64,000 nt of DNA from Roseobacter cerasinus (lineage in GTDB: Bacteria; Pseudomonadota; Alphaproteobacteria; Rhodobacterales; Rhodobacteraceae). Positions 25,134 to 34,502 of this stretch are shown piece by piece (within the stretch, counting starts at the first letter, position 1; the number at the start of each line of letters is the position of its first letter). The notes beneath the pieces were generated by a model that worked only from the letters and a program-made list of their open reading frames with translations, was not told the origin of the DNA and ran no database searches. The stretch spans positions 248,001 through 312,000 of the forward strand of contig NZ_BLIV01000005.1 of the NCBI RefSeq assembly GCF_009811755.1, written 5' to 3'. The position numbers were made by a program, and so were the translations under genes.

Positions 25134-27862
25134 AGGACCGCGCGCAAAACATCTCATTGTCCATCGGCGGCGAAGTCCACCACCTGCAGTGCCATCCTGG
25201 CCGCCGCCTATCGGACGTGTTGCGAGATGATCTGAACCTGAAAAGTGTCAAGATCGGATGCGATGCCGGTGATTGCGGGGCGTGTACCGTGCTGATCGAC
25301 GGGGCGCAGCAGTGCGCCTGCCTGATGCCGGCCCTTCAGGCGCACTGCTGTGAAATTGAGACACTGGAAACTGCGGAGCCGGACCTCTCCCAACGACTGC
25401 AGGATGCCTTCCTCAACCACGGTGCGGCGCAGTGCGGGATCTGTACGCCGGGGATCATGATGGCCGCGATGGAATTGCTGCGTGCAGCACCGCATCCGGA
25501 TGAGGCAGAGGTGCAGGCCGCCTTGGGCGGTGTCCTCTGCCGTTGCACAGGATATCGCAAGATCATCAAGGCGGTCATGGCAGCCAATGAAACGACAGGA
25601 CTGCGCGCAGCGCAGGATTGTGCGGCGGTCGGCCAATCCATCCCACGCCTCGACGGGCGGCCAAAGGTCGATGGATCAGAGATTTTTGGCGCTGACCATG
25701 TAGCGCCGGGGTCTTTGCTGATCCGGGCGGTTCGCGCGCCGATGTATCATGCGGATTTCAGCTTCGGCGATACGGCTGGTTGGGTGGCTGAGCGTCCGGA
25801 CGTACATGCCGTGATCACGGCTCGCGACATCGCAGGCGTAAACGCTTTCGGGGTCATCCCGCCGCTGGCCGACCAACCTGCCCTAGCCGAAAGCCATATC
25901 CGCTATCTCGGCGAACCCGTCGCCTTGGTTATCGGTGACCCGGATGTGGTCGAAGCGCTGGACCTCTCCGATTTCCCGGTGTCTTGGAAGCCACGCCCCC
26001 ACAGCTTGACCGAGGCAGATGGGGCCGTCGCCGATGCCGCTCTTCTTCATAAAAACCGGCCCGACAACACACTGATCTGCGGCAATGTCACCTGCGGCAC
26101 AGCAGATGCCGCCTTGCAGGACGCCGCTCATGTGGTGTCGGGCCGGTTTGAGACATCTTACGTTGAACATGCTTACATCGAACCCGAAGCGGGGGCGGCC
26201 TGGATGGAGGGGGGTGTCTTGACCATTCAGGCCTGCACGCAGGCGCCGGTGATGGATCAGGAAGAGACCGCAAAAGTGCTGGGTTTGCCCCCAGACAAGG
26301 TGCGGATCATCCCAGCGGCGGCGGGCGGCGGGTTTGGATCAAAGCTGGACCTGACGGTGCAGCCGCTTCTTGGGCTTGCGGTGCTCAAGACCGGACGGCC
26401 CTGTCATATGGTGTTCAGCCGCACCGAGTCCATGCAAGCGAGCACAAAACGCCACCCCGGCACAATGCAGGCCAGCATTGGGGCCGACGCGGATGGCCGC
26501 GTGACGGGTATGGTGTTTCACGGTGATTTCAACACTGGCGCTTATGCCAGTTGGGGCCCAACGGTGGCAACACGCGTGCCCGTGCATGCCTCGGGCCCAT
26601 ACCGCACACCGAACTACCGCGCGACCAGCCGGGCCATCCACACCAATGGCCCAACGGCTGGAGCCTTTCGCGGCTTTGGCGTGCCGCAGGCGGCCATCAC
26701 GCAGGAGCTGCTCTATGATGACCTGGCGGAGAAATGCGGGTTGGACAGGCTGGCGTTTCGCCGCCTGAACGCGTTGGCGGATGGAGACAAGACACCATCG
26801 GGGCAGGTCCTCCAGGCGGTGGGCCTGCGCGACTGTCTGGATGCGCTTGCACCGCATTGGACCCGCGCCGGAGAGGATGCGGCAGAGTTCAACGCGCGCC
26901 ATGCAGATCGCAAACGCGGGATCGGGGTGGCCTCCTGCTGGTACGGGTGCGGCAATACTGCCCTGTCAAACCCGTCCACCATCCGCCTTGGCATCACGGC
27001 TCAGGCGCGGTTGAGGCTGCATCAGGGGGCGACGGATATCGGTCAGGGGTCAAACACGGTGATCGCACAAATTGCAGCGGACGCCTTGGGTGTCAGCGTT
27101 GACGCGGTTGAGTTGATCGGCCCCGACACGGCCCTGACACCGGACTGCGGGAAAACCTCTGCTTCGCGCCAGACCTTCATCACCGGCCGCGCAGCCGAGG
27201 CAGCGGGCCAGACCTTGCGCGCCGCCATCCTGCGCCTGACAAACCTGAGCGATCTGACCGGGCTGGAGCTTGGCGCCGGCACCCTGACAGCCCGTCAAGA
27301 CGGCACCCACCGCAGTATCGATCTGACAGCCCTGCCGGTGGACGCGCATGGCTATGTTCTCTGCGCCGAAGAAACCTATGATCCGCCGACCACCGCATTG
27401 GATGAAAACGGTCAGGGCACGCCTTATGCTGTCTACGGCTACGGCGCGCAGATTGCAGAGGTCGAGGTCGACCTGAAACTCGGCACCACCAAAGTGCTGC
27501 ACATCACAGCAGCTCATGATGTGGGCCGGGCCATCAATCCGCTCTTGGCCGAAGGGCAGATCGAGGGCGGCATCGCCCAGGGCCTGGGTCTGGCATTGAT
27601 GGAGGAATACATCCCCGGCCAGACCGAAGACCTGCACAACTATCTGATCCCGACTATAGGCGACATGCCCCCGGTAACCTCTCTGCTGATCGAAAAGCCT
27701 GATCCAGAGGGGCCAATGGGCGCGAAAGGTCTGGGAGAACATGTTCTGATCCCCACGGCGCCCGCGATCCTTAACGCGATCCGCGACGCCTGCGGGGCGA
27801 AGATCACCAAAGTGCCCGCTCTGCCCCACCGGGTGCTGGCGGCCATGAAAGCCGCCCGATGA
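25130..27862 (+). CDS. Molybdenum hydroxylase: fused 2Fe-2S and molybdopterin subunits
   Basis: A 910-residue fusion. Residues 1-155 are the small subunit, with the plant-type cluster (Cys44, 49, 52, 64 in GCDAGDCGACTV and onward) and the second cluster in QCGICTPG and CRCTGYRKI. From about 165 the large molybdopterin-binding domain follows, with AAAGGGFGSKLD, GAFRGFGVPQA, QGATDIGQGSNTVI and GAKGLGEH carrying the catalytic glutamate. Such subunits are usually separate genes in the three-subunit enzymes; here Fe-S and Moco parts are joined while FAD stays separate. It would hydroxylate a ring carbon next to nitrogen. ATGA overlaps bind it to both neighbours. Confidence 0.88.
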   Translation: MKDRAQNISLSIGGEVHHLQCHPGRRLSDVLRDDLNLKSVKIGCDAGDCGACTVLIDGAQQCACLMPALQAHCCEIETLETAEPDLSQRLQDAFLNHGAAQCGICTPGIMMAAMELLRAAPHPDEAEVQAALGGVLCRCTGYRKIIKAVMAANETTGLRAAQDCAAVGQSIPRLDGRPKVDGSEIFGADHVAPGSLLIRAVRAPMYHADFSFGDTAGWVAERPDVHAVITARDIAGVNAFGVIPPLADQPALAESHIRYLGEPVALVIGDPDVVEALDLSDFPVSWKPRPHSLTEADGAVADAALLHKNRPDNTLICGNVTCGTADAALQDAAHVVSGRFETSYVEHAYIEPEAGAAWMEGGVLTIQACTQAPVMDQEETAKVLGLPPDKVRIIPAAAGGGFGSKLDLTVQPLLGLAVLKTGRPCHMVFSRTESMQASTKRHPGTMQASIGADADGRVTGMVFHGDFNTGAYASWGPTVATRVPVHASGPYRTPNYRATSRAIHTNGPTAGAFRGFGVPQAAITQELLYDDLAEKCGLDRLAFRRLNALADGDKTPSGQVLQAVGLRDCLDALAPHWTRAGEDAAEFNARHADRKRGIGVASCWYGCGNTALSNPSTIRLGITAQARLRLHQGATDIGQGSNTVIAQIAADALGVSVDAVELIGPDTALTPDCGKTSASRQTFITGRAAEAAGQTLRAAILRLTNLSDLTGLELGAGTLTARQDGTHRSIDLTALPVDAHGYVLCAEETYDPPTTALDENGQGTPYAVYGYGAQIAEVEVDLKLGTTKVLHITAAHDVGRAINPLLAEGQIEGGIAQGLGLALMEEYIPGQTEDLHNYLIPTIGDMPPVTSLLIEKPDPEGPMGAKGLGEHVLIPTAPAILNAIRDACGAKITKVPALPHRVLAAMKAAR

Positions 27863-29292
27863 CCGCGCCTGAGAAGATCCGCTGCGACGCCTGCCCGGTG
27901 ATGTGTTACATCGCCGACGGCAAGACCGGGGCCTGTGACCGCTATGCCAACGCAGGCGGCAAGATCATCCGCAGCGATCCGCTGACACTGCTGGACCGGC
28001 GCATGGCAAAAGGTGATGAAATCAAGCCGTTTCTGGCCGCAGACTGGGACGGGCAGACCGCAACAGGCGATGAGGTTGTCGTCTCTGCCATCGGTGCAGG
28101 CACGACCTATCCCGACTACAAGCCGGCGCCCTTCATCGTCAGCCGTGACATAGACGGGTTTGACTGTGTGACCGTCGTGACCGAAGCCATCTTTTCCTAC
28201 TGCGGCGTCAAGGTGAAGATCGACACCGACCGGCATCTGGGGGCCGAGGCTGCGCCGGTCCGCGCCGAGGGCGAGGTCATCGGACATGTGATGACCTCTG
28301 AATACGGCTCGCAGATGCTGTCATTGGGGGGCGTTGACCACCTGACGGGCGGCAGCAAGGCCGAGGGGCGCAAGACCTGCGATGCGCTTTTGCGACTGTG
28401 CAACAAGGACGCGGTCGAGCTGAGCGTCGACGGCGGATGCACCGTGATTGTGCAAGCCGGGCAGCCCCCCATCGTCGATGGTGTGCGCGAGGATCGGATG
28501 CGCGTCGGCTGCGGGTCTGCCACCATCGGAATGTTTGCCTCGCAGTGGCAGGGTCTGGTGGATGAGGTCGTCGTGGTGGATGACCACATCACCGGCGTTG
28601 TCTCGGAGCATCAGGCGGGCAAGGTGATTGATTGGCCCGCGACGGGCATCCGCATTCTGGGTCATCGGTCCACACCGGGCCGCTATTTCAAGGTCGCGGG
28701 GCCGGGCCAGGGTTGGGGCGGCACCGATATCGATGACCCACTGACCATCCTCGGGCCGTGGCGGGCGGAGAAAGGGGCGCGACCGGGCCTCAGCCTGCTT
28801 ATGGTCTCAACCACCGGCGAACACGCGGCCTACTACGTGCTCAACGACGCACTGGAGCCTGTGGCGCAGCCGATGCCAGAGGTGCTGCAACCTTCTGTTG
28901 ATCTGATCGCACAGAACTGCGAACCGGCCCTGTGTACTGTGCTGTTCATGGGGGGTGCGGGCGGGTCGCTCCGCTCTGGCGTGACGCAAAACCCGATCCG
29001 GCTGACGGAATCCGTGCAGGCGGCACGGACAACCGTTACCATTGGCGGCGCCCCGGTTTACCGGTGGCCCGGCGGCGGGATCACTGTCATGGTCGACGTC
29101 ACAGAGGTGCCTGATGGCGCCTTTGGCTATGTGCCCACACCGGCGCTGGTGGCCCCGTTGGAATTCACCGTGCTGCGCGCCGACTATGAGGCACTGGGCG
29201 GGCATGCGGCGAAGATCCGTGAGCTGGATGATGTGTTGGAGACAGGCGGCGAATACGGTGCCGCGGCTCGCATTGTCGGTGGTGCGGAATGA
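27859..29292 (+). CDS. 6-hydroxynicotinate-reductase-like iron-sulfur protein
   Basis: A 477-residue protein resembling the 6-hydroxynicotinate reductase (Hnr) of Eubacterium barkeri. The N-terminus has a cysteine set CDACPVMCYIADGKTGACDR (Cys9, 12, 16, 26) suited to a 4Fe-4S cluster; further conserved-looking parts are GAGTTYPDYKPAPFIV, MTSEYGSQMLSLGGVDH and LFMGGAGGSLRSGVT. Hnr reduces the ring of 6-oxo-nicotinate with ferredoxin. Placed directly after a molybdenum hydroxylase, it suggests oxidation of a ring to a lactam followed by reduction. Family assignment is from memory of the pattern, so the true substrate may differ. Confidence 0.7.
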   Translation: MTAPEKIRCDACPVMCYIADGKTGACDRYANAGGKIIRSDPLTLLDRRMAKGDEIKPFLAADWDGQTATGDEVVVSAIGAGTTYPDYKPAPFIVSRDIDGFDCVTVVTEAIFSYCGVKVKIDTDRHLGAEAAPVRAEGEVIGHVMTSEYGSQMLSLGGVDHLTGGSKAEGRKTCDALLRLCNKDAVELSVDGGCTVIVQAGQPPIVDGVREDRMRVGCGSATIGMFASQWQGLVDEVVVVDDHITGVVSEHQAGKVIDWPATGIRILGHRSTPGRYFKVAGPGQGWGGTDIDDPLTILGPWRAEKGARPGLSLLMVSTTGEHAAYYVLNDALEPVAQPMPEVLQPSVDLIAQNCEPALCTVLFMGGAGGSLRSGVTQNPIRLTESVQAARTTVTIGGAPVYRWPGGGITVMVDVTEVPDGAFGYVPTPALVAPLEFTVLRADYEALGGHAAKIRELDDVLETGGEYGAAARIVGGAE

Positions 29293-30119
29293 GCATGGGG
29301 CCACAAGCCACCCTACTGCCCGGAGATCGTTTGCATCTGCATCACGGGCCGATCGATCTGATCATCGGGGTTGAGGGGCCAGAGCGGCGAAGCTGTTTCC
29401 GGGCCGCCACGGATAGGTTTCAAACTGTGCTGCAGGGTCTGGTCTCTGAATTGGCGGACCTGCGACGGCCGTTGATCGCGAACAGCCATTTTGCCAATCC
29501 GATTGCAGATCGTATGGGCCGAGCGGTGCAGCCTTATCATGACGTTTTTGTCACACCGATGGCCGCCGTCGCGGGGGCTGTGGCAGATGAGGTCCTGGCG
29601 GCGATGCTGCGTCATCACGAGCCGCCAAAGGCCTATGTCAACAATGGCGGTGACATCGCCCTGCATCTGACGGGGCGGGCAAGCTTTGCTGTGCTTGGGC
29701 CTGCGGGCGAGATCACCGTGAACACCGGTGACGCCGTGCGCGGCATCGCCACGTCTGGCTGGCGCGGGCGCAGCCATTCGCGCGGCATTGCCGATGCTGT
29801 GACAGTGCTGGCCCGCTCAGCCGCTGCAGCAGATGTCGCAGCAACCCTGATTGCCAATGCGGTGGATCTGCCGGGCCATCCCGGAGTGACGCGCAAACCA
29901 GCCTCAGAGCTCAGCCCAGACAGCGATTTGGGCAATCGCCTTGTGACTACGGATGTTGCTGCCCTGTCCGCAACCGATGTTCATCAAGCGCTACAGAATG
30001 GGCGCCGCTTAGCAGAGCAATTGATCAAAGCCGACCAAGTCCTCGACGTTGTCATCTCTCTCCAGGGTCAGACCGAGACCGTCCAAGCCCCCACACTAGG
30101 AGCCTACACGCATGCCTGA
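29289..30119 (+). CDS. UPF0280-family protein (ApbE-like)
   Basis: A 276-residue UPF0280 protein. The segment PPKAYVNNGGDIALHLTGR resembles the ApbE-type VNxGGD flavin-handling motif, and GIATSGWRGRSHSRGIADAVTVLA the conserved ApbE TSG...H/D region. ApbE proteins attach FMN to target proteins, but UPF0280 members have no assigned reaction that I know of. It overlaps the preceding gene by ATGA and the next by eight bases. It may mature or assist the reductase upstream; that is inference from coupling alone. A second in-frame ATG six bases downstream is an equally good start. Confidence 0.72.
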   Translation: MSMGPQATLLPGDRLHLHHGPIDLIIGVEGPERRSCFRAATDRFQTVLQGLVSELADLRRPLIANSHFANPIADRMGRAVQPYHDVFVTPMAAVAGAVADEVLAAMLRHHEPPKAYVNNGGDIALHLTGRASFAVLGPAGEITVNTGDAVRGIATSGWRGRSHSRGIADAVTVLARSAAAADVAATLIANAVDLPGHPGVTRKPASELSPDSDLGNRLVTTDVAALSATDVHQALQNGRRLAEQLIKADQVLDVVISLQGQTETVQAPTLGAYTHA

Positions 30120-30693
30120 ATTTGTCCTACGCAAGATGCAGTTGATCGTCGAAGAGGTGCATCATGACGGTGGTCCAAAGCCGGAGCATCCAAGGATGCT
30201 GGGGGCGATCATCGCGTGTGTCAGCAACCCTTTTGCGGGCCGATATCAAGCGGATCTGCAACCCGCGATGGACGACCTGAAACCCCTTGGCGCATTGATG
30301 AGCACGCGTTTGATCAGCGCATTGGGCGGGAAGGACAAGGTCGATGGCTATGGCAAGGGGGCCATCGTCGGCGAAGCGGGCGAACTGGAGCATGCGGCGC
30401 TGTGGCACGTCCCGGGCGGCTATGCGATGCGCGGTCAGTTGAACGACTCAAATGCCATTGTTCCATCCTGTATGAAACGGGGTGGGGTCGGCAGCAGGCT
30501 CGACATACCGCTCGGCCACATCAACGCCGCCTATGTGCGCAGCCATTTCGACGGCATCGAGGTCGGCTTGCCAGATGGGCCAAAGGCGGACGAGATTGTG
30601 TTTGGCCTCGCTATGTCCTGCGGCGGGCGTGTGCACAACCGCATGGGCGGGCTGGAGGTCTGGGATGTGAAGGGTAAGGACGGGTTGCGATAA
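30112..30693 (+). CDS. Amino-acid-synthesis (AA_synth/DUF1185) family protein
   Basis: A 193-residue protein of the poorly characterised AA_synth family. Recognisable parts are RKMQLIVEEVHHDGG, ACVSNPFAGRYQADLQP, GEAGELEHAALWHVPGGYAMR and SCGGRVHNRMGG. It is the last gene of the operon beginning at 24300 and overlaps UPF0280 by eight bases. Family members often lie beside ring-degradation genes, and the tight coupling supports a role in this pathway. The reaction is unknown. Confidence 0.75.
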   Translation: MPEFVLRKMQLIVEEVHHDGGPKPEHPRMLGAIIACVSNPFAGRYQADLQPAMDDLKPLGALMSTRLISALGGKDKVDGYGKGAIVGEAGELEHAALWHVPGGYAMRGQLNDSNAIVPSCMKRGGVGSRLDIPLGHINAAYVRSHFDGIEVGLPDGPKADEIVFGLAMSCGGRVHNRMGGLEVWDVKGKDGLR

Positions 30694-30733
30694 AGACATT
30701 CAGCGACGCACCGCGCGCGTGTCGGGGCCAAGC

Positions 30734-31707
30734 CTAAACCCTGGTCGAACAATGGCGTGTTTGGAGCAACACGAACTGACCCCGCTGCGTCTTTTTGGAC
30801 AGAGGCGCAAAAAATGCAGAAGTCATACAAACAGACAGGTCAAATCCGACCTGGCGTCTCGAAACAAGATGCTCCCGCGCGATGCACAGCACGGGACCAG
30901 TGGAACTCTTTTCTCGGTACGAGGCTGTTTGGGAAACCGCCTCGACCATGACATGTGTGACACCGCCTTCAAGCGCCAGCTGTTTGGTGTCGGGAAAGGA
31001 CAGGACCATCTCACGCTCACCGTGCTGAGTGGTCGTATTCTCCAGCAACTGCGCATCAACGTCCAAGTGGTCGAGCCTGACGTTGAAGTCGATGATCGTA
31101 TCGGTGCCGCCGCCCGTTTTTGAAGACAAGGACATCCGCGCCGTCGCCACCGGTCAGGATATCACTGCCGAGACCGCAGCGCAGCCAGTCGTCGCCAGCA
31201 CCGCTAGACAGCAGGTCGTTGTCCCACCCACCTGACAATTCGTCAGCGCCTCCGCCACCCGACAGCGTATCTTCGCCCTTGTTGCTGCCCAGAAAGTCGT
31301 CACCGCTTTCACCGGTCATCTGGTCGTTGCCGGGGCCATCAGCGACGTTGTCGTCATCGCCACGTGCGATTTTGGTGTCGTTGCCCTGATCGCCGGTCAA
31401 TGCGGTGGCACCATGATCTCCCTTCAACACATCATCGAAGGAAGAGCCCGTGGCGCCATCAAAGCCTTTGATCTGGTTGCCCCGCATGACCGCCCGCCGT
31501 CTTCTGGTAACCTGTGTCGTCGGTGTTCATCAGGCCCACGGTTACGGCTTCGTCGGAACCGGTGTCGTCCACGACATCCATGCCACCGTCCTGGACGATC
31601 ATCGTGTTGGCACCGTCACCACCCCGCAAAGTCATGGGCCTGCAACTGACCTCAGACACGCTGCTCCACCTAACCCGGTCGACAATCCAGGACGACCTCT
31701 GTTTCAT
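30734..31707 (-). pseudogene. Decayed RTX (calcium-binding repeat) protein gene
   Basis: Read on the minus strand, three consecutive frames together encode an RTX-type C-terminal region. About 31707-31495 carries LRGGDGANTMIVQDGG, about 31490-31122 carries a run of GGxGxDxL nonapeptides (GDQGND, GESGDDFLG, GGGGADELSG, GGDGADVLVF), and 31120 downward continues KTGGGTDTIIDFNVRLDHLD. The second break coincides with a five-base homopolymer at 31117-31121, where removing one base restores the reading. No N-terminal domain is present. RTX proteins are secreted and bind calcium; this copy is probably dead unless the breaks are sequencing errors. Confidence 0.78.
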
Positions 31708-31716
31708 ATTTCTTAA

Positions 31717-32775
31717 TCAGAGCGTATCAATAAATGCTTCGATCGCTCTTAGCCGCTCCGAACTCGATGGATGAGTAGACATCCACTGTGTGGGTTCACG
31801 TCCACCATATGCGTTCTGCAACGTCTCAAAGAACAGCAATAGACCGGACGGGTTGAAACCGGCTTCTTTTGCGAGCGCCAGGCCAAATCGGTCGGCAGAA
31901 GTCTCCTGCGCACGGCTGAAGGATAGGGAAAGCAGCAGGTTCCCTTCAAGAATGACGTCTTCCAAAATTGGCCCTGTATCTCCTGCCAAGAATGCAATGA
32001 GAACATAGAGGCTCAACGAACGGTAGAGCCGCTTGAGCCCGTGCTCCTCAACCACATGCCCAATCTCATGGCCGAGAACTCCGGCAATCACATCCGGGTC
32101 TGAGAAGGTCTCCGCCAGGGCATCGGTCATCACCATGGTCCCACCCGGCAGTGCAAAGGCGTTTGGCCCCACGCCCGGCATGTTTCTAAACTGCAAATCA
32201 AAACTGTGCTTTTCCCGCTCAGCTTCCGGTAGGGAGGCCAACAGTTTTCGGTAAATTTGAGTGACTTCCGCCTTGTCCCCGTCGCTCAGTTCCGATGGCT
32301 TTGCCATTGCAAAGTCCATTGTCTTCAACGTTCCGTTGTCGATCTGTTCAACCAAGATTGCGGGCGTGAAGGCAATGGCCACCGCGACCATGATATCAAG
32401 CCCATACCGCCAAAGCACCCAAGTCGCCGCCAAACAAAGGGCGATGACCCCGAATAAACGGGGCCTGAACGCCTCGATGTCATGCAGGACCGTGCCATGT
32501 GTGCGCCCGGTCAACTGCTTGATGCCCTCGTGGTCGTCCGTCTCGAAAACGGTTCCATCGGGCAGCGTTAGCTTTCGCGGGGATCGGCCGAGAGGGGGGT
32601 CGATTGTCACCTGGGAGAGATAGGCGCCGCCGATGACGGCCTTGCCATCACCTTGTATTTCGATCCTCAAGCCCGCATCGTCATGGCGTGCAAGCAGGCG
32701 TGCGCTCTGGCGATGGGAGGAGCGCGTCGCGTAAGCGTAGCCTTGCAGCTCCGTCCTGTGCAACGTGCTCCCCAT
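31717..32775 (-). CDS. M48-family zinc metalloprotease (membrane-anchored)
   Basis: A 352-residue M48 peptidase. The zinc site GHEIGHVVEEHG (HExxH) is near residue 242, with the third ligand expected in ETSADRFGLALAKEAG. One or two membrane segments (LFGVIALCLAATWVLWRYG and IMVAVAIAFTPAIL) precede the protease domain. The N-terminal 100 residues carry a small beta-rich domain typical of the YcaL/DUF-type members next to DUF898. It follows the DUF898 gene by three bases and is almost certainly co-transcribed. The role is likely membrane protein quality control; no substrate can be named. Confidence 0.87.
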   Translation of the reverse strand: MGSTLHRTELQGYAYATRSSHRQSARLLARHDDAGLRIEIQGDGKAVIGGAYLSQVTIDPPLGRSPRKLTLPDGTVFETDDHEGIKQLTGRTHGTVLHDIEAFRPRLFGVIALCLAATWVLWRYGLDIMVAVAIAFTPAILVEQIDNGTLKTMDFAMAKPSELSDGDKAEVTQIYRKLLASLPEAEREKHSFDLQFRNMPGVGPNAFALPGGTMVMTDALAETFSDPDVIAGVLGHEIGHVVEEHGLKRLYRSLSLYVLIAFLAGDTGPILEDVILEGNLLLSLSFSRAQETSADRFGLALAKEAGFNPSGLLLFFETLQNAYGGREPTQWMSTHPSSSERLRAIEAFIDTL

Positions 32776-32778
32776 CGA

Positions 32779-33843
32779 TTAGACCGGCAAGCCGACGTCA
32801 ATGCCTTCGAGATCAGTATAAGCATCACCCGCGGCGGACCCTTCAGCCTGTTGCTGATTGACAAACTCGTCGAGGGTGTCGCCCGGTATCAAGCCAGTGT
32901 GGCTTGTCAGATATCTGGCCATCCGGACCTGCGCCCAGGGCAGCATCAGGAAGAGGGTGAAGACGACGACAACCATGTTTGAGATAGCCAGCCACAAAAG
33001 CCGCGGTGCAGAAACGCAGGATGCAAACCTGTGCCCACCTTCCAGGGTCGTGGTGTTGTAGACTTCATTGCGAACAAGCGCCTGATAGATGAAGGCAGCA
33101 GGCAGGATTGCAGCAAAAAACATCAGATAGATAAGTCCGACTGCGGCAATAGCCACGCCAGGATCACTTTCAGCATTGTCCAAGGCGATATAGAACGCTG
33201 AAAAACTGAACCCGGTGACCAAAACACCGATCACACCAACGGCCAGAATCCAGGTAAGGGCTGCCAGAAGTGCTTTGTAGAATGCGCCCAGACCTGCGTC
33301 GAACTTGAACCGGGCCTGCCCCAATTTGTGGTTGTCGATTGAAAAGCGCTTCACGGCCCGGTCCCAGATCGGAAAGGTCGTGTAGAGCGTCAGAGCCATC
33401 AATATCGGGTAGATCAGGAAGACCAAGACCGCCTGACCTGTGGTGCCGACAAACCCAAAACGCACGTTCGAGAAGCTTGTCATACGGGCATTGAATTGCA
33501 TGGAGCGCACGATGAGCCAAGGGTAGGCGAAAATCAGGCCAACTGCGAGGATCAGCCCCAAGACGGGTGCTGTGGTCAAAATCACCTGGAAAACAACGAA
33601 AAAGGCGATGATGATCAATCGCCCAATCAAAATTTGTTTGCCCGTGGCGTGGTAGTCAAAATTGCGGCCTTCAACATAGGTGTTGTTACAAAAGTACTTT
33701 TTTGCACGCACCTTCGCCCATGCAGAATATATGCCGATTGTCAAAATGCTTAGTAACAGGTTTACGATCCAGATGCCGAACCACTCACGAGCATTTCCCT
33801 TGAATTTAAATGGCTTGGCGTCGCTTGGAAGACCAATACTCAT
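32779..33843 (-). CDS. DUF898 (YjgN-like) membrane protein
   Basis: A 354-residue polytopic protein of the DUF898 family: FKFKGNAREWFGIWIVNLLL and LTIGIYSAWAKVRAKKYFCN are diagnostic, followed by repeated six-helix-like segments. The ATG at 33843 is chosen because AAGGA stands nine bases before it; the open frame upstream to 33951 lacks such a site. It is the first gene of a two-gene unit with the M48 protease, a pairing seen in other proteobacteria. Its molecular function is unknown. Confidence 0.88.
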   Translation of the reverse strand: MSIGLPSDAKPFKFKGNAREWFGIWIVNLLLSILTIGIYSAWAKVRAKKYFCNNTYVEGRNFDYHATGKQILIGRLIIIAFFVVFQVILTTAPVLGLILAVGLIFAYPWLIVRSMQFNARMTSFSNVRFGFVGTTGQAVLVFLIYPILMALTLYTTFPIWDRAVKRFSIDNHKLGQARFKFDAGLGAFYKALLAALTWILAVGVIGVLVTGFSFSAFYIALDNAESDPGVAIAAVGLIYLMFFAAILPAAFIYQALVRNEVYNTTTLEGGHRFASCVSAPRLLWLAISNMVVVVFTLFLMLPWAQVRMARYLTSHTGLIPGDTLDEFVNQQQAEGSAAGDAYTDLEGIDVGLPV

Positions 33844-34502
33844 TACAACTGTTCCTTTCTTGCTCGAACTGCCCCGAATCGAGCTCAAATAAAAAAAGGT
33901 TTGGCGCAGTGTCTGGCATTTATCCAATTTTTTGAATGCTGTACACTCCACCTGCTTCAGCCGGACTGATATTCTGGCAAGATTTTTCCCACTTTGACGG
34001 GATCGTATGGTTTATGAACTCACCGGCTTGTACCCTCCGGAGGTCATGGGCAAATCCCCGCAATCCTGTCCCAGAACTGACAAAATCCCATTGACCGCTT
34101 GGTCCCGTCCCGCGGTCATCCACTCGGCTTGCGGCTGAGCGCCCGTTCTGTGGAAGAATAACATTTTGCAGACACCGAAAGCGGTGCGTTGGGCCAAAAG
34201 CGCGTGCCTTTTTCTGGTCAGGCTTTTAACCTTTGCCATGGCGCAGGAAAGATCTTGGCCAGTCTGCGCGGGCGCGCTTGGTCCGCGTCCGGATGGAGGT
34301 CTGGTTTGGGTCAGGGACAGCTTGAGGTCTGAATTATATAGTGCGTGACGCAGCCTGTCGGTTGGCTGCGCGGCATTTGGCGCATCGGGTCAAAATGCCC
34401 ACCACATTCCACAAAAGATGCCAGCCAAACAGTTTTGGCTGACACATGTGCGGCGCAGTTCCGGGTTTCGTCATGCGGCGAGACACCGCGCACACCGGGC
34501 CA
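33844..34502. other. 659-bp stretch without a recognisable gene
   Basis: No frame here looks like a real protein; the short open frames are rich in Arg/Ser/Trp/Cys and lack ribosome sites. Small hairpins occur, for example GCAGCC/GGCTGC near 34351-34370 and AGCCAAA/TTTGGCT at 34423-34440; the latter, read on the minus strand, lies about 60 bases past the LysE stop and could act as a weak terminator. The left end holds the ribosome site and presumed promoter of the DUF898 gene. Confidence 0.5.

Noticed and set aside
31056-31487. Tandem GGxGxD coding repeats considered as a CRISPR-like or DNA-level repeat array.
   Set aside because: Repeat units are protein-level RTX nonapeptides with diverged DNA and no constant repeat/spacer lengths.
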